Assembly: GCF_036785885.1 (NCBI RefSeq)
Contig: NC_092320.1
Location: forward strand, 17,671,557-17,735,556
Direction of reading: 5' to 3'
Length of the DNA: 64,000 nt
Source: Coffea arabica
Lineage: Eukaryota; Streptophyta; Magnoliopsida; Gentianales; Rubiaceae
This document shows positions 10,886 through 21,510 of the stretch, in pieces. Positions within the stretch are counted from its first letter, which is position 1, and each line of letters opens with the position of its first letter. The notes below the pieces were generated by a model. It did not search any database and was not told the DNA's origin. It saw only the letters and a program-made list of their open reading frames with translations. The position numbers were made by a program, and so were the translations under genes.

Positions 10886-12780
10886 ACTTGCTCGCATTTG
10901 TTTGGCAAGTATGTGCCTGAAATGAACACTGTTAGTAGAATGATTTTTGTGACAATGTCATTCTAGTTCAAAGCAAACTGGGGTTATGAATTGGTCATAA
11001 GACCAAATGGGAGTTAAGGGCGAGGTATCTAACTACATGGGGGTTTGAGATAATTTCCCTTAAGCATATGTAGTAGATTGTAGAATTCGAAAGGATAATT
11101 GTTTAAGCTCCACCTCATGACAAAGACTAGGACATTTCCCGATTACCATATTTTAAAAATAATGGATTAATTACACTTTGCCCCCCTAAATTTTGGGGAA
11201 GGTTACACCTTATCATCACAAACTTACGCTTTTCCCTCTCCCCCTCACTCAAGGCAACACTACTAGCATTTTTTCATGTTGACAACTTACATGAGTACTT
11301 TATATTGAAATTGCCGCTGTTAAATAGTGCGATTTCTTCAAACTTTAGAGAGACAAAGTGTGTATTTTCAATATTTAAGTTTTATTACATACAAAAAATA
11401 AGCGATTTGGTAATATAATAACCCAATATTCTTTTTTGGGCTTATCAATTTACAATTTAGTTTAAGTGTACATAAACAATTATAAGATAGGTTGCTAACA
11501 TAATAACCCAAAATTTTTTTTTCTTGTCAATTTACAATTTAGTTTAAGTATATGTAAAACAATTATAAGCCAACAAATAATTTATAATGCATAAAACCAA
11601 ATATGCTTAATTCCAAAATATTTTCAACAAAATAAATTTCATAGAGTTTCAAAATAAATTCAAAATTCTCTAAATGATATTTTTAAAATTCATGCATTTT
11701 AGATGGAGTTAGGTACTTCTATTGTTAATTTTTTTTGTCACACTACATTATATTAACCTTATTTGTTCTAACAAATTTTATAATTTTGAGTATTAATTTG
11801 AAGATCTTTGATCTCAAAGAATGAAAAGGAAATTAGATATGTAAAAAGTTAATAGATTTGGTGTCAAAAAAATTTTATTTTTCTTGGACAATGATTCAAA
11901 CTTTTTTGTTTGAAAGCACATTGTCGATATTTGCACCTCACAACATGATAATAAATAAAATATTACTAAAACTTGATGACTGTATTGTTTCGGTTATATC
12001 AGAACCACGTGGATATATTGTATTATACATAAGATACTTGCTCTTTAGTGAGAAAGTTATATATATATATATATAACATATCCAATAAGAATAAGAAAAT
12101 ATGCTTTTAGACAATTAGCAATATCAATCCAAATAGAGATTATTATTTTTTAATTCTTTATTGAGATTATTGGTTATACTAAAGAGAGTGCATTTTTCTA
12201 TGTTTAAGTTTGACTATTGTTAAGGCACATTAGAGTTTTAGGTAATTATTTTCTATTTTATTGTTGAAAATTTATGGTACCAAGTTTGTATTTTCAACAA
12301 TAATGGAATGACAAAAATATGATCGTAATCCATTTTTGGATGGAGTTAATTATCTAGCATTTGATCAGCCATCATGACAGCAAAATATGTATTTTAAAGG
12401 TTCATGGTAGTAAAGCGTGACTACTCCCAGAGTTTTGGGTAACAAAATGTGATTAGCCCTGAAAAACCTTTGACAATTCCGCCATCTATTTTCTAACTGA
12501 ATAGAGGTTTTGTAGCAAATTATCAAATTCATCGACAAACTTATCAAATACTCACAAAATTTTGCCATTAATTTTTTTTAAGTGAATGGAGGTTTTACTA
12601 TCACAATATCAAATTCACTTTCCTATAGGCATAAGTGGTCACCATCAACCAACTACCTAACTACCAACGGGACCAAATCCCCATCAAAGCCAAAAATCTT
12701 TGCACCAAAACATTAATCTCCATTCACCAACCTTCACATATAGTTAACTTATATATATATATATACATATATATATATAA
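10886..12780. other. intergenic, AT-rich
   Basis: No supported gene. It contains one small MITE-like inverted repeat (listed separately) and TA-repeat runs near 12059-12075 and 12745-12780. GCTCTGATACCA at 12784-12795 is the complement of the tRNA-Met primer-site core found at 30341, but no element around it can be defined. Confidence 0.4.
11165..11370. mobile_element. small MITE
   Basis: ACACTTTGCCCCCCTAAATTTTG on the left pairs with the complement of the right segment near 11343-11363, ACACTTTGTCTCTCTAAAGTTTG. It is about 200 bp and non-coding; exact ends and target duplication are not clear. Confidence 0.5.
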
Positions 12781-12843
12781 ACAATGCTCTGATACCAAAG
12801 AGGGAAGTGAGGAGATGACTATCTTTCTTTACTTATTATGATA

Positions 12844-12991
12844 TTGTTAGTGTAGATCTACAAGTTTATATCTTCCTGATGAGATTGGTTAACTTCGTGA
12901 TTATCTTCTATCTTTGTTTATGATCTTGCTAGTGTAGATCTACAAGTTTAGATCTATCTAATGAGACTGGTTAACTTCGTGATTATCATCT
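12844..12991. repeat. 82-bp tandem repeat at the LINE insertion site
   Basis: Two units starting TTGTTAGTGTAGATCTACAA (12844) and TTGCTAGTGTAGATCTACAA (12926) lie head to tail. A weaker third unit seems to continue right of the LINE near 25140. The LINE entered the second unit. Similar 80-odd-bp repetition occurs at 25360-25480, so this may be leader DNA of the pararetrovirus-like fragment. Confidence 0.6.
12976..12991. repeat. left target-site duplication of the LINE
   Basis: TTCGTGATTATCATCT here matches TTCGTGATTATTATCT at 25102-25117 in 15 of 16 bases. A T-run (the poly(A) tail of the minus-strand LINE) follows directly. Confidence 0.85.
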
Positions 12992-13047
12992 TTTTTTTCA
13001 ACAAACGGAATTAGTACTTTCATATATTAAACTTGATAATACAAGAG

Positions 13048-15718
13048 TTAGTTACAAAACGGGGCAATTGCCCTCATATCTTTCCAAGCCATATCCATCA
13101 GCCATACCGGAAACTCATTGTTCCATTCTATGTCATGTACTAGCTTAATTGCATTTTGAGCTAGTGTATGGCTACACGTGTTGCCTGTTCTATACACAAA
13201 AGAAAAGTTGCACTCTTGAAATTCTTTCTTCAGCTCCTCAATGTCCTCTAAGACTGTTGCAATGCTAATGTCATGGACACTGCTTGCATTAATTTGATCG
13301 ACCACGGATTTGCAGTCTGATTGGACTTCTATTTTCGTCCATCCTACAGCTTTGGCCATCACAAGCGCAGCTCTTACTGCTAATGCTTCTTCCTCCATAG
13401 CTGTTCCCATCTTGCATTCCATTATTCCTTTTGCTCTCATCAGTTTCCCAGTCCAGTTCCTTGCTATGATCCCTTTCCCTGTTCTTACCGACTGGTTTGA
13501 GATGGCTGCATCAGTGTTAATCTTAATCACCCCTGCCTTTGGTGGTTCCCATCTGCGCTGTTGCTCTTGCTGTATTGATATTTTTGCCATTCGCTCCTCA
13601 GCTTCATTAGCCATTTCGAACTCCAGCCATTCCTGTTGAGCTACTTGTCTCTCTCTTCTATCACTCGGTGTTCAAATATTCGTTTGTTTCTTGCCTTCCA
13701 TAGCTGCCACAGGAGGTTGATTGTGATGTTAACTCGATCTCTTCCCTGATTTTCCTCCTCGACCTGAATAACTGTTTCCCACCACCTCCATATATTATCC
13801 CTTAGTAGCATAGCCCCTTCCCATTTTACTGGTGCCATCTTCCATGTCATTTCTGCTATTGGACAATGGAAGAACAGATGCTCTACAGTTTCAGTTGCCT
13901 CCCCACAGCCCTCACATATGGGGTCTCCTTTCCCTGTTCTCTTGTGAATAACCTCTTTTACGGGCAAGCAATTTTGCAAAACTTTCCACATGAAATGTTT
14001 CAGTTTTGCCTTTACATTTAGCTTCCAGAGGTTCTTCCAGATTGTATGCTTTCTTATTTCCCAGCTTGTCTCCTCACCTGCTTCCTCTCTCCTTCCTTCA
14101 CTTTGCCTCTCTTGCTTGGCCCTTGCATAACCAGATTTTACTGTATAGGATCCTGACTTGGAATCTTTCCAAAACATTCTGTCTTTTCTCCTAAATATGC
14201 TTAGTGGAATGTTGGCTATCAGCTTTGCTTCTTCTTGGTTAAACACCAGTTGTAGCTTTAGTTTGTCCCATTTTCCTTCCAGAATCAGATCACTTACTTT
14301 CTGTATCTTACAGTTCGCTGGTTTAGTTGATGCAGGTTTGCCATTCGGATTTCCTGTTATCCACTTATCTTTCCAAATCTCCACAGTGCTTCCATCTCCA
14401 ATCCTCTTCCATAATCCATTGAGTAGCAGGTGTCTGGCACTATGGATGCTCTTCCATGCCCAAGAGGATGAGCTAGGTGGTTTCTTTTCCTGCCACTGGT
14501 CTTTCATGTACTTGGCTTTCATCACTCTGCTTACTAACAAATTGGGAGCAGTGATGAATCTCCAAATTTGTTTTGCAAGCAGAGCTGTATTGAAAGCTTC
14601 TAAATCTCTGAAACCAATCCCTCCCTTCCCTTTCACCTCTGTCAGCTTCTTCCAACTGGCCCAATGCATTCTATTCTCTCCCTCGCCATTCTCCCACCAA
14701 AACTTTGCTATTCTTGAGCCAATATCCTTACACAGACTCCTAGGGAGTTTGAAGCAGGACATTGTATAGTTTGGAATAGCCATGACAACAGCTTTGATCA
14801 GCACCTCCTTACTTCCCGGACTGAGCAACTTATGTTTCCATCCTTGCATCTTGTCACTGATTTTCCTCTTTACATACTCAAAAACTTGCCTCTTAGATTT
14901 ACCAATTGCCATTGGTAATCCAAGATATTTTCCACTTATGGCTTCTGTCATATTGCCAAGCTCTTCACCAATCTCCTTTCGATCTTGGTTGAGTGTGTTC
15001 CCGCTGAAAATCATTGCTGACTTTTCGTAGTTCACCATTTGCCCTGAAGCTTTCTCATATTTTTTGAGGATCACTTTTACTGTTCCTGCCTCCTGTTTAG
15101 TTGCTTTGCAACACAAAAGAGAGTCATCTGCAAAAAAAGATGTGAAATAACAGGACTATCTTTGCAAATTTTTAATCCTGTCAAGGATTTGTCATCCACA
15201 GCTTTCTTGAGCAATCTAGAGAGACCTTCTGCACATATAATAAATAAGTAAGGAGATAGAGGATATTCTTGTCGCAGACCTCTGCTAGGCAGAACATGAC
15301 CAACTTTCCCACCATTAAGATTAAACGAGTAAGAAACAGAAGAGATACAGACCATGATCCACCTAATGAAGATAGGACAGAAACCCATTTTTAACATCAT
15401 TCTCCCTAGAAAAGTCCACTCAATTCTATCGTAGGCCTTAGACATATCCAACTTCATGGACATGAAACCAGTTTTACCTTTTCTTTTGTTTTTCAAAAAG
15501 TGGAGGATTTCCTGAGCAATCAAAACATTGTCAAGGATCTGTCTTCCAGGGATGAAAGCTGACTGGGAACAACTAATGCAATGATTAAGGACTTTTTTCA
15601 ACCTATTAGCCAAAATTTTGGAGATGATTTTGTATAGGACAGTGCAAAGGCTAATAGGACGGTAGTTAGCTAAGTTCACAGGAGCTTCAACCTTAGGGAT
15701 CAGAGATATAATTGTCTC
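13048..15718 (-). pseudogene. LINE ORF2, C-terminal part (RT palm, zinc finger, RNase H)
   Basis: In order this encodes the RT core (NYRPISLC, KLDMSKAYDRIEW, PLSPYLF), the thumb and connection, a zf-RVT-type Cys/His cluster (CEGCGEATETVEHLFFHC), and an RNase H domain of the plant LINE type with its acidic residues (KINTDAA, the EEEALAVRAAL glutamate, QSDCKSVVD). It is broken twice. One T is missing from a homopolymer at 15134-15140, exactly where the catalytic FADD box should be. A two-base-type shift in a GA run lies near 13645-13660, between the zinc finger and RNase H. The usual GLRQGDP appears here as GLRQEYP, a further likely inactivating change. At 15718 the ORF meets the nested LTR element. 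Confidence 0.9.
15134..15140 (-). other. frameshift in the RT catalytic box
   Basis: Upstream, the frame reads into HLF, and the continuation ADDSLLCCKATKQEAG lies in another frame. One extra T in this seven-T run (minus strand) would join them. Slippage in the homopolymer is the simplest cause. Confidence 0.8.
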
Positions 15719-17132
15719 TGACAGGTGCCGAACCTGTGCAATAATAAATACCTACTCGAGAAAAATGTAAATTTTACATATAGCGGCAAGTAGGGTCGAA
15801 TCCACAGGGATTGGGGATAATTCGTTTCCTTTCGAGTCAAGACAAGTGGGGGGTTTTTGATGGGAGGAAAATAAAAATAAAAATAAAACCAACAAAATTC
15901 AAAACTAACTCACAAAGCACAATTTACTAAAAATAGCAATTAATAAAAGTTCTATCCAAAGGATCAACTGCTCAGGCACGGTCCAAATAAATGCTCATCG
16001 ATGCAAAGATATTTCATTCATTTTTTACTAGATTGGTTATAGCCATCAATAAGTTCTGACAACCAGCTCTTCCTTACTTTTTCGACAGTCAAGGTACGAC
16101 CATTGACTGCTTCTCTAACCAGATAACAACCCTAAGTACGACCGTAGGAATTTAATTACCCAATTGCATTAAAACTAGAAGAACCCAACCCTAACCAATA
16201 AACACGCTAAGAGGGTTTATTTAAATTAGATCTTGCATTTTTCCATCATAAAACCAATTATGATGGTTGCCACGAGATGTTAACTAAATGAACAATTGCG
16301 GATTCTATTTAATTAACGTGACAGTAGGCTATTAAATTAAATCAAATACCCGGCCGTTGATATTCAATTAATAAAATACCCATGAACAATTAATTCAGGA
16401 AACGCACGAATAGCAATTAATTGGAGGAAATAATGAAGATTCGGTTAGATCTCACAGATATTATGGACCGCGCCTTCGCGTCAACCTTTGGGTAGAGGAG
16501 GAAATTAGCCGCTCCTCATCGTGTCAATCCCGCGTGATTTAATTGAAAACACCCGCGCAAACATCACAGAATTTGGAACGCTGAAGTACCGAAGAAAGAA
16601 AAAGGAAAAAGTCTTCCTTGTCTCCGCGTTGATGTTTGTACTGAAGCCCAAAAGTATAACGCACAAGCCAACGGAAATTGTACAGAGCCAAAGTAAAAGC
16701 AAAAGGAGCGAAAACGAAAAGGTCTGCCGACGTCTGACGGCTAGGAAAAAGAAAACTAAAGCCTAAAGTAGATGATGTCCTGAATCTGGCTTTTTCCTAT
16801 CTTTTAATAGCCGCCGCAGGAGGTCAAGCAACCAAAACAAACGTCTGGCCCAAAAAATTGAAACAAAGGGACTTTTGGAGTTTTAATCCCGTGCTCCTCG
16901 CGGTTCACGTGGACCGCAGTCCGGCTTTCGGTTTCGTCCACCTTCTAAGGCGTGGCCACGCCCTGAGACGAGAAGTCTTCTGGAAATTTATCCCGCGAGA
17001 TCATTTTTCATGCCTACCACCTACAATTCACACAAATATCGAATATGAGTGAAGTTCCAATTCTTAGTACTGTGAATAGCCAAAATTAGGACAAAATAAC
17101 AGTGCAAAATATGTCAAATAACCGTTCTATCA
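15719..17132 (-). repeat. 3' LTR of the nested element
   Basis: It aligns base for base in length with 20097-21510. It contains a perfect palindrome GGCGTGGCCACGCC at 16949-16962. An 81-codon ORF (16521-16766, +) is open in both LTRs but looks like chance. Confidence 0.93.
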
Positions 17133-17135
17133 AAT

Positions 17136-17171
17136 CCCCCCACACCTAGACAATGCTTGCCCTCAAGCATT
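17136..17171 (-). promoter_or_regulatory. polypurine tract and hairpin beside the 3' LTR
   Basis: On the minus strand a perfect hairpin AATGCTTG-AGGG-CAAGCATT (17171-17152) precedes GTGTGGGGGG (17145-17136) and the LTR start. The G tract sits where plus-strand DNA synthesis is primed in Ty3 elements. The hairpin has a counterpart at 18506-18525 and in the element at 48.9-58.7 kb. Confidence 0.75.
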
Positions 17172-17631
17172 TCGGAGCTCAGAAGTACAACCAAGAGAGC
17201 AGAGGTCATGTAGTAGTCTATACTAACACAAGCATCTAGGGTTCCTGACAATATCACCAAAGATAGAATACACCGGACATGTTGTAATTCAAAGAATATA
17301 TATGAATACTAGGAACGCTCAATTCAACATCACGGAATGCCATTACCATAGGCTTGCACATTTATCACATCTCCACCCCTTAAAAGTGAATTAAACACAT
17401 AAATCAAAAGGACTTTAATAGGGTTGTAATGGGGCTCAGGTGAAAGGCGGGTTAAGAAGGTATGGATAGGGGGTAAAGTGTCAAGAGAATGTCCGAAACT
17501 CACTAATAACCACAGTGCTTTACCGGAGGAGTTTCACTAACAAGGCAGTTTCCATTTGCTGTACACCCTGTACAAGTGCCTCAAAATTTTTTCTCTTTCT
17601 CTCTTTTTTTTTTTTTGAATACTGCTCGCAA

Positions 17632-18717
17632 GGCGTGGGCATGCCTTGTAGCCCATAGTCCTCTGGTCATGAGGTCTCTTCAAAAAATTTTTTTTTTTCA
17701 GGAGAAAGCCCTGTAAGGCGTGGGCACGCCCTGTAAGCCAAAGTTCTCTGGTCAGTGGCCTTTTTTCAATTTCTCCTCCTTTACACAAGAATTGCATCAT
17801 ATAGCTCCTAATCTATCAGCACTTGCAACCCCATTTCTGTTTGCTTTGCACAAATGATGGAATTCAGGCATCCCTTGACAACGCAGGGGTAAACAAGAAA
17901 GTTTAAAGAGGTCTTGGGTTAACAAACACGGATATCAACCAGAAACGAAGGACAAAAGCTCAAATTGGTTCACTATTGGGAGATAAGATGAGGGCTTGAT
18001 TTTTTAGATAGCTGAAGAAGGTTAAATCCTAAATGCCCTTATCATTTCAAATGCATCCAATTCAACAAAAATGTGGCCTCGACATGCATAAACTAGCAAG
18101 TTCTAGAATGCCAATACCATGTGTGATACCCACTCAATCAAACAAAATAGAGCAAACAAGAATAATATGCTCAAGCAAGGCTCAAAAGCTCCCCAAAAAT
18201 TACAAGAATGGGTCAATTCCTGCATATTCAACATTCAATGACATTGCCAAGGGAAACAAAATGCATAGCTAGCATACTTGACCACATAACCACTCACTTT
18301 GATTGTGTCATTCATCACAGCAACATGCCCCAACACTAACAAGCATAGAAATAACCAAAAAGCCGACTAACTACAATGCTTTCTTTTTTTTTTCATTTTT
18401 TCCATTTTGTTTCATTTTTTGTTTCATTTTTTTTCAATTTTTTTTTGAGTAACAAAGCAAAAAAAAAAAAAGAAATAATGGAAGCCACTCCCCCACGTCT
18501 AAAACCTACATTGTCCTTAATGTAGAAAAGACAAATGAAGTATTAGGAGAAAAGAAAAGAAACTTCCCTGACCACCGGGGAGGGAAAGGAGACACTAAGG
18601 CGGAGGAGGGGAGACGGCTGCGTGCACAATGTGGAGTGGCGGCGATGGACGCAACACCAACAGGAAGGAGAAGACTGAAGTTTCGTTTTCGGAAGGGTTG
18701 GAAGGCGTGGGCATGCC
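17632..18717. repeat. three copies of a GGCGTGGGCAYGCC motif
   Basis: Copies lie at 17632-17645, 17717-17730 and 18704-18717, each followed about 15-20 bases later by a CTCTGG/CTTCTG word. A relative, GGCGTGGCCACGCC, is in both LTRs with the same trailing word. Between them the sequence is non-coding with T-rich tracts. Confidence 0.7.
18490..18525 (-). promoter_or_regulatory. internal hairpin plus G-tract, possible second polypurine site
   Basis: On the minus strand CTACATT-AAGGAC-AATGTAG (18525-18506) is followed by a GTGGGGG tract (18494-18488). It resembles the LTR-proximal copy at 17136-17171 and the internal copy at 55643-55680 of the other Athila-type element. Confidence 0.65.
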
Positions 18718-18890
18718 TTGGAAGCTAGAGTCTTCTGACCATCAATTCCAAAGCTTCATTCCTTAGGCATGATCAACTAGAGTGAGCATGTCCAACTGCC
18801 AGCTTCTTGCCACAAAACAACAATCCACTAAATGACACTAACACTTAATAAAAATTCCAAAAATATAAGAAAACTAAAACAAAAGAATCC

Positions 18891-18906
18891 TTGGGTTGCC
18901 TCCCAA
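18891..18906 (-). repeat. 16-nt near-palindrome TTGGGAGGCAACCCAA
   Basis: It lies about 45 bases after the ORF stop. The identical 16-mer follows the coding region of the Athila-type element at 52579-52594. TTGGG and CCCAA can pair around a six-base loop. Confidence 0.75.
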
Positions 18907-18952
18907 GCAGCGCCTTTTTTTAATGTCTTTGGCTAGACATCGTCATGTTTAT

Positions 18953-19999
18953 TTACGGAGGATAAAATCGTGTAGCTCGTTTCAGCGCTTCATCTTCTAT
19001 GTAGTCCTGATATCCCTCGTAAATAGAGTAATTCTTGAGCACACGAGTTACGGTCTTCCATGGATCAGTAGATGGCACCAAACAAACAAGTGATGACCTT
19101 AAACCTTCACTCATTCCTCCATCAAGAGCACTTATTGGTTCGAGATATTTTGCCATCATGACTCTTAACTTATTCCTGTCATGAAACTCAAAATTTTCTG
19201 GTATAATAAAATCAATCTCACTAACAGGAATTAAAGAATAAGAGTCAGGAGAATATTGATCAAGGAATAGGGGAGGTTTCACCGCATTTGGAGATTGTTC
19301 ACTGGATTCATCCACTTGAACAATTTGATATTGGGGTTCATTTTCTTGTACTTCAATTCCCTTTTCAACTGCATCTTTAGATTCTTCTTCATGAGACTCT
19401 TGCAGTTCCATGTCATTTGTCAGGATAATTATACTCTCATCTTCTTCATGGTCGATAATAGTCGCTGAGGGCAATTATTCACAAAATGGAGAAATCAATT
19501 TGCTCATTTTAGATGCCAATTCACGCCTTTCATCTTCCATCTCTTTAATCAATCTTTGTGTCTCCTGTTGAAATTGACGTGTCTCCTGTTGAATTTGATG
19601 TGTCTCCTGTTGAATTTGATATGTGTTAGTAGCTATTAATTCAACTATTTCTTCAAGAGACATACCTGACATGGATGACGGTTCTTGAGATTCTAGCTGT
19701 TGAAAATCTATTGGCCTTTGTTCATAATTAAAAGTGGAATCATCGTACCATCCTTGATCATACCCGTTTGAATAAGTGTCATACCACGTTTGATATTGAG
19801 GCGAAAAATTTTCAAAAGTATCTATTGGAGCATTTAGACCATCTTGAAATGCAGGGCATATGTCGATTGAATGATTTGAGACAAAATAAGTTCCACAATT
19901 TACAGCAGCCCATTGATCATTAGAAAAAGCACAAGCCTCATAATCCTTTCTAGAAATAAAATCCAGTCTATCACCAAAATACGGAATGTTAGCAGCCAT
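18953..19999 (-). pseudogene. ORF of unknown function in the nested LTR element
   Basis: A single frame of about 349 codons starts with MAANIPYFGDRL at 19999, some 70 bases after the primer site, where gag normally starts. It is interrupted by one in-frame TAA at 19475-19477. The first half is acidic and aromatic, then has three heptad-like repeats (QIQQETH, QIQQETR, QFQQETQ) leading into a probable coiled coil. The second half is acidic and ends in a better structured stretch (EFHDRNKLRVMMAKYLEPI to RATRFYPP). I do not recognise it as gag, protease or any enzyme. It may be a relict of gag-region coding or an accessory protein. The TAA could be a recent mutation. Confidence 0.6.
19559..19621 (-). 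repeat. 21-bp tandem repeat encoding the QxQQETx heptads
   Basis: Three near-identical 21-bp units beginning TGTCTCCTGTTGAA (plus strand) at 19559, 19580 and 19601. Confidence 0.85.
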
Positions 20000-20070
20000 A
20001 AACTATATATATATATATATATAAAATAAGAGAAAAATGAACTAAAAATGAAACAAATTAATCAGGCATC

Positions 20071-20091
20071 AGTCCCCCGGCAATGGCGCCA
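20071..20091 (-). other. primer binding site, tRNA-Asp type
   Basis: On the minus strand TGGCGCCATTGCCGGGG begins five bases after the 5' LTR. It fits the 3' end of plant tRNA-Asp with one apparent mismatch. This primer is usual for Athila/Tat Ty3 elements and fixes the element's orientation. Confidence 0.85.
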
Positions 20092-20096
20092 AAAAT

Positions 20097-21510
20097 TGAC
20101 AGGTGCCGAACCTGTGCAATAATAAATACCTATTCGAGAAAAATGTAAATTTTACATATAGCGGCAAGTAGGGTCGAATCCACAGGGATTGGGGATAATT
20201 CGTTTCCTTTCGAGTCAAGACAAGTGGGGGGTTTTTGATGGGAGGAAAATAAAAATAAAAATAAAACCAACAAAATTCAAAACTAACTCACAAAGCACAA
20301 TTTACTAAAAATAGCAATTAATAAAAGTTCTACCCAAAGGATCAACTGCTCAGGTACGGTCCAAATAAATGCTCATCGATGCAAAGATATTTCATCCATT
20401 TTTCACTAGGTTGGTTATAGCCATCAATAAGCTCTGACAACCAGCTCTTCCTTACTTTTTCGACAGTCAAGGTACGACCATTGACTGCTTCTCTAACCAA
20501 ATAACAACCCTAAGTACGACCGTAGGAATTTAATTATCCAATTGTATTAAAGCTAGAAGAACCCAACTCTAACCAATAAACACGCTAAGAGGGTTTATTT
20601 AAATTAGATCTTGCATTTCCCCATCATAAAACCAATTATGGTGGTTGCCACGAGGTGTTAACTAAAAGAACAATTGCGGATTCTATTTAATTAACGTGGC
20701 AGTAGGCTATTAAATTAAATCAAATACCCGGCCGTTGATATTCAATTAATAAAATACTCATGAACAATTAATTCAGGAAACGCACGAATAGCAATTAAAT
20801 GGAGGAAATAATGACGATTCGGTTAGATCTCACAGATGTTATGGACCACGCCTTCGCGTCAACCTTTGGGTAGAGGAGGAAATTAGCCGCTCCTCATCAT
20901 GTCAATCCCGCGTGATTTAATTGAAAACACCCGCGCAAACATCACAGAATTTGGAACGCTGAAGTACCGAAGAAAGAAAAAGGAAAAAGTCTTCCTTGTC
21001 TCCGCGTTGATGTTTGTACTGAAGCCCAAAAGTATAACGCACAAGCCAACGGAAATTGTACAGAGCCAAAGTAAAAGTAAAAGGAGCGAAAACGAAAAGG
21101 TTTGCCGACGTCTGACGGTTAGGAAAAAGAAAACTAAAGCCTAAAGTAGATGATGTCCTGAATCTGGCTTTTTCCTATCTTTTAATAGCCGCCGCAGGAG
21201 GTCAAGCAACCAAAAGAAACGTCTGGCCCAAAAAATTGAAACAAAGGGACTTTTGGAGTTTTAATCCCGTGCTCCTCGCGGTTCACGTGGGCCGCAGTCC
21301 AGCTTTCGATTTCGTCCACCTTTTAAGGCGTGGCCACGCCCTGAGACGAGAAGTCTTCTGAAAATTTATCCCGCGAGATCATTTTTCATGCCTATCACCT
21401 ACAATTCACACAAAAATCGAATATGAGTGAAATTCCAATTCTTAGTACTGTGAATAGCCAAAATTAGGACAAAATAACAGTGCAAAATACGCCAAATAAC
21501 CGTTCTATCA
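20097..21510 (-). repeat. 5' LTR of the nested element
   Basis: Same length as the other LTR (1,414 bp). It carries the palindrome GGCGTGGCCACGCC at 21327-21340. It abuts LINE coding sequence at 21511. Confidence 0.93.

Larger units (their letters stand above)
15719..21510 (-). mobile_element. non-autonomous Athila-group LTR retrotransposon nested in the LINE
   Basis: It has two 1,414-bp LTRs (15719-17132 and 20097-21510), each starting TGATAGAAC and ending ACCTGTCA in element orientation. A tRNA-Asp primer site follows the 5' LTR and a polypurine-type tract precedes the 3' LTR. Flanks GTCTC (15714-15718) and GTCTT (21511-21515) are the 5-bp target duplication with one transition. By hand I count roughly 38-40 substitutions between the LTRs, about 2.7 percent, so it is fairly young. 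There is no gag, protease, RT or integrase. The only sizeable ORF is at 18953-19999. Confidence 0.93.

Noticed and set aside
12784..12795. Complement of the tRNA-Met primer core as a second retroelement start
   Set aside because: No LTR, polypurine tract or ORF near it; the 12-mer alone is common in plant genomes.
14158..14769. 203-codon plus-strand ORF
   Set aside because: Antisense shadow of the LINE ORF2 region, which has clear domains on the other strand.
16521..16766. 81-codon ORF present in both LTRs of the nested element (also 20899-21144)
   Set aside because: Short, Lys-rich, no motif; the two copies are similar only because the LTRs are.
19556..19622. CRISPR-like repeat array
   Set aside because: Three contiguous 21-bp units without spacers, in frame inside an ORF; a coding tandem repeat.
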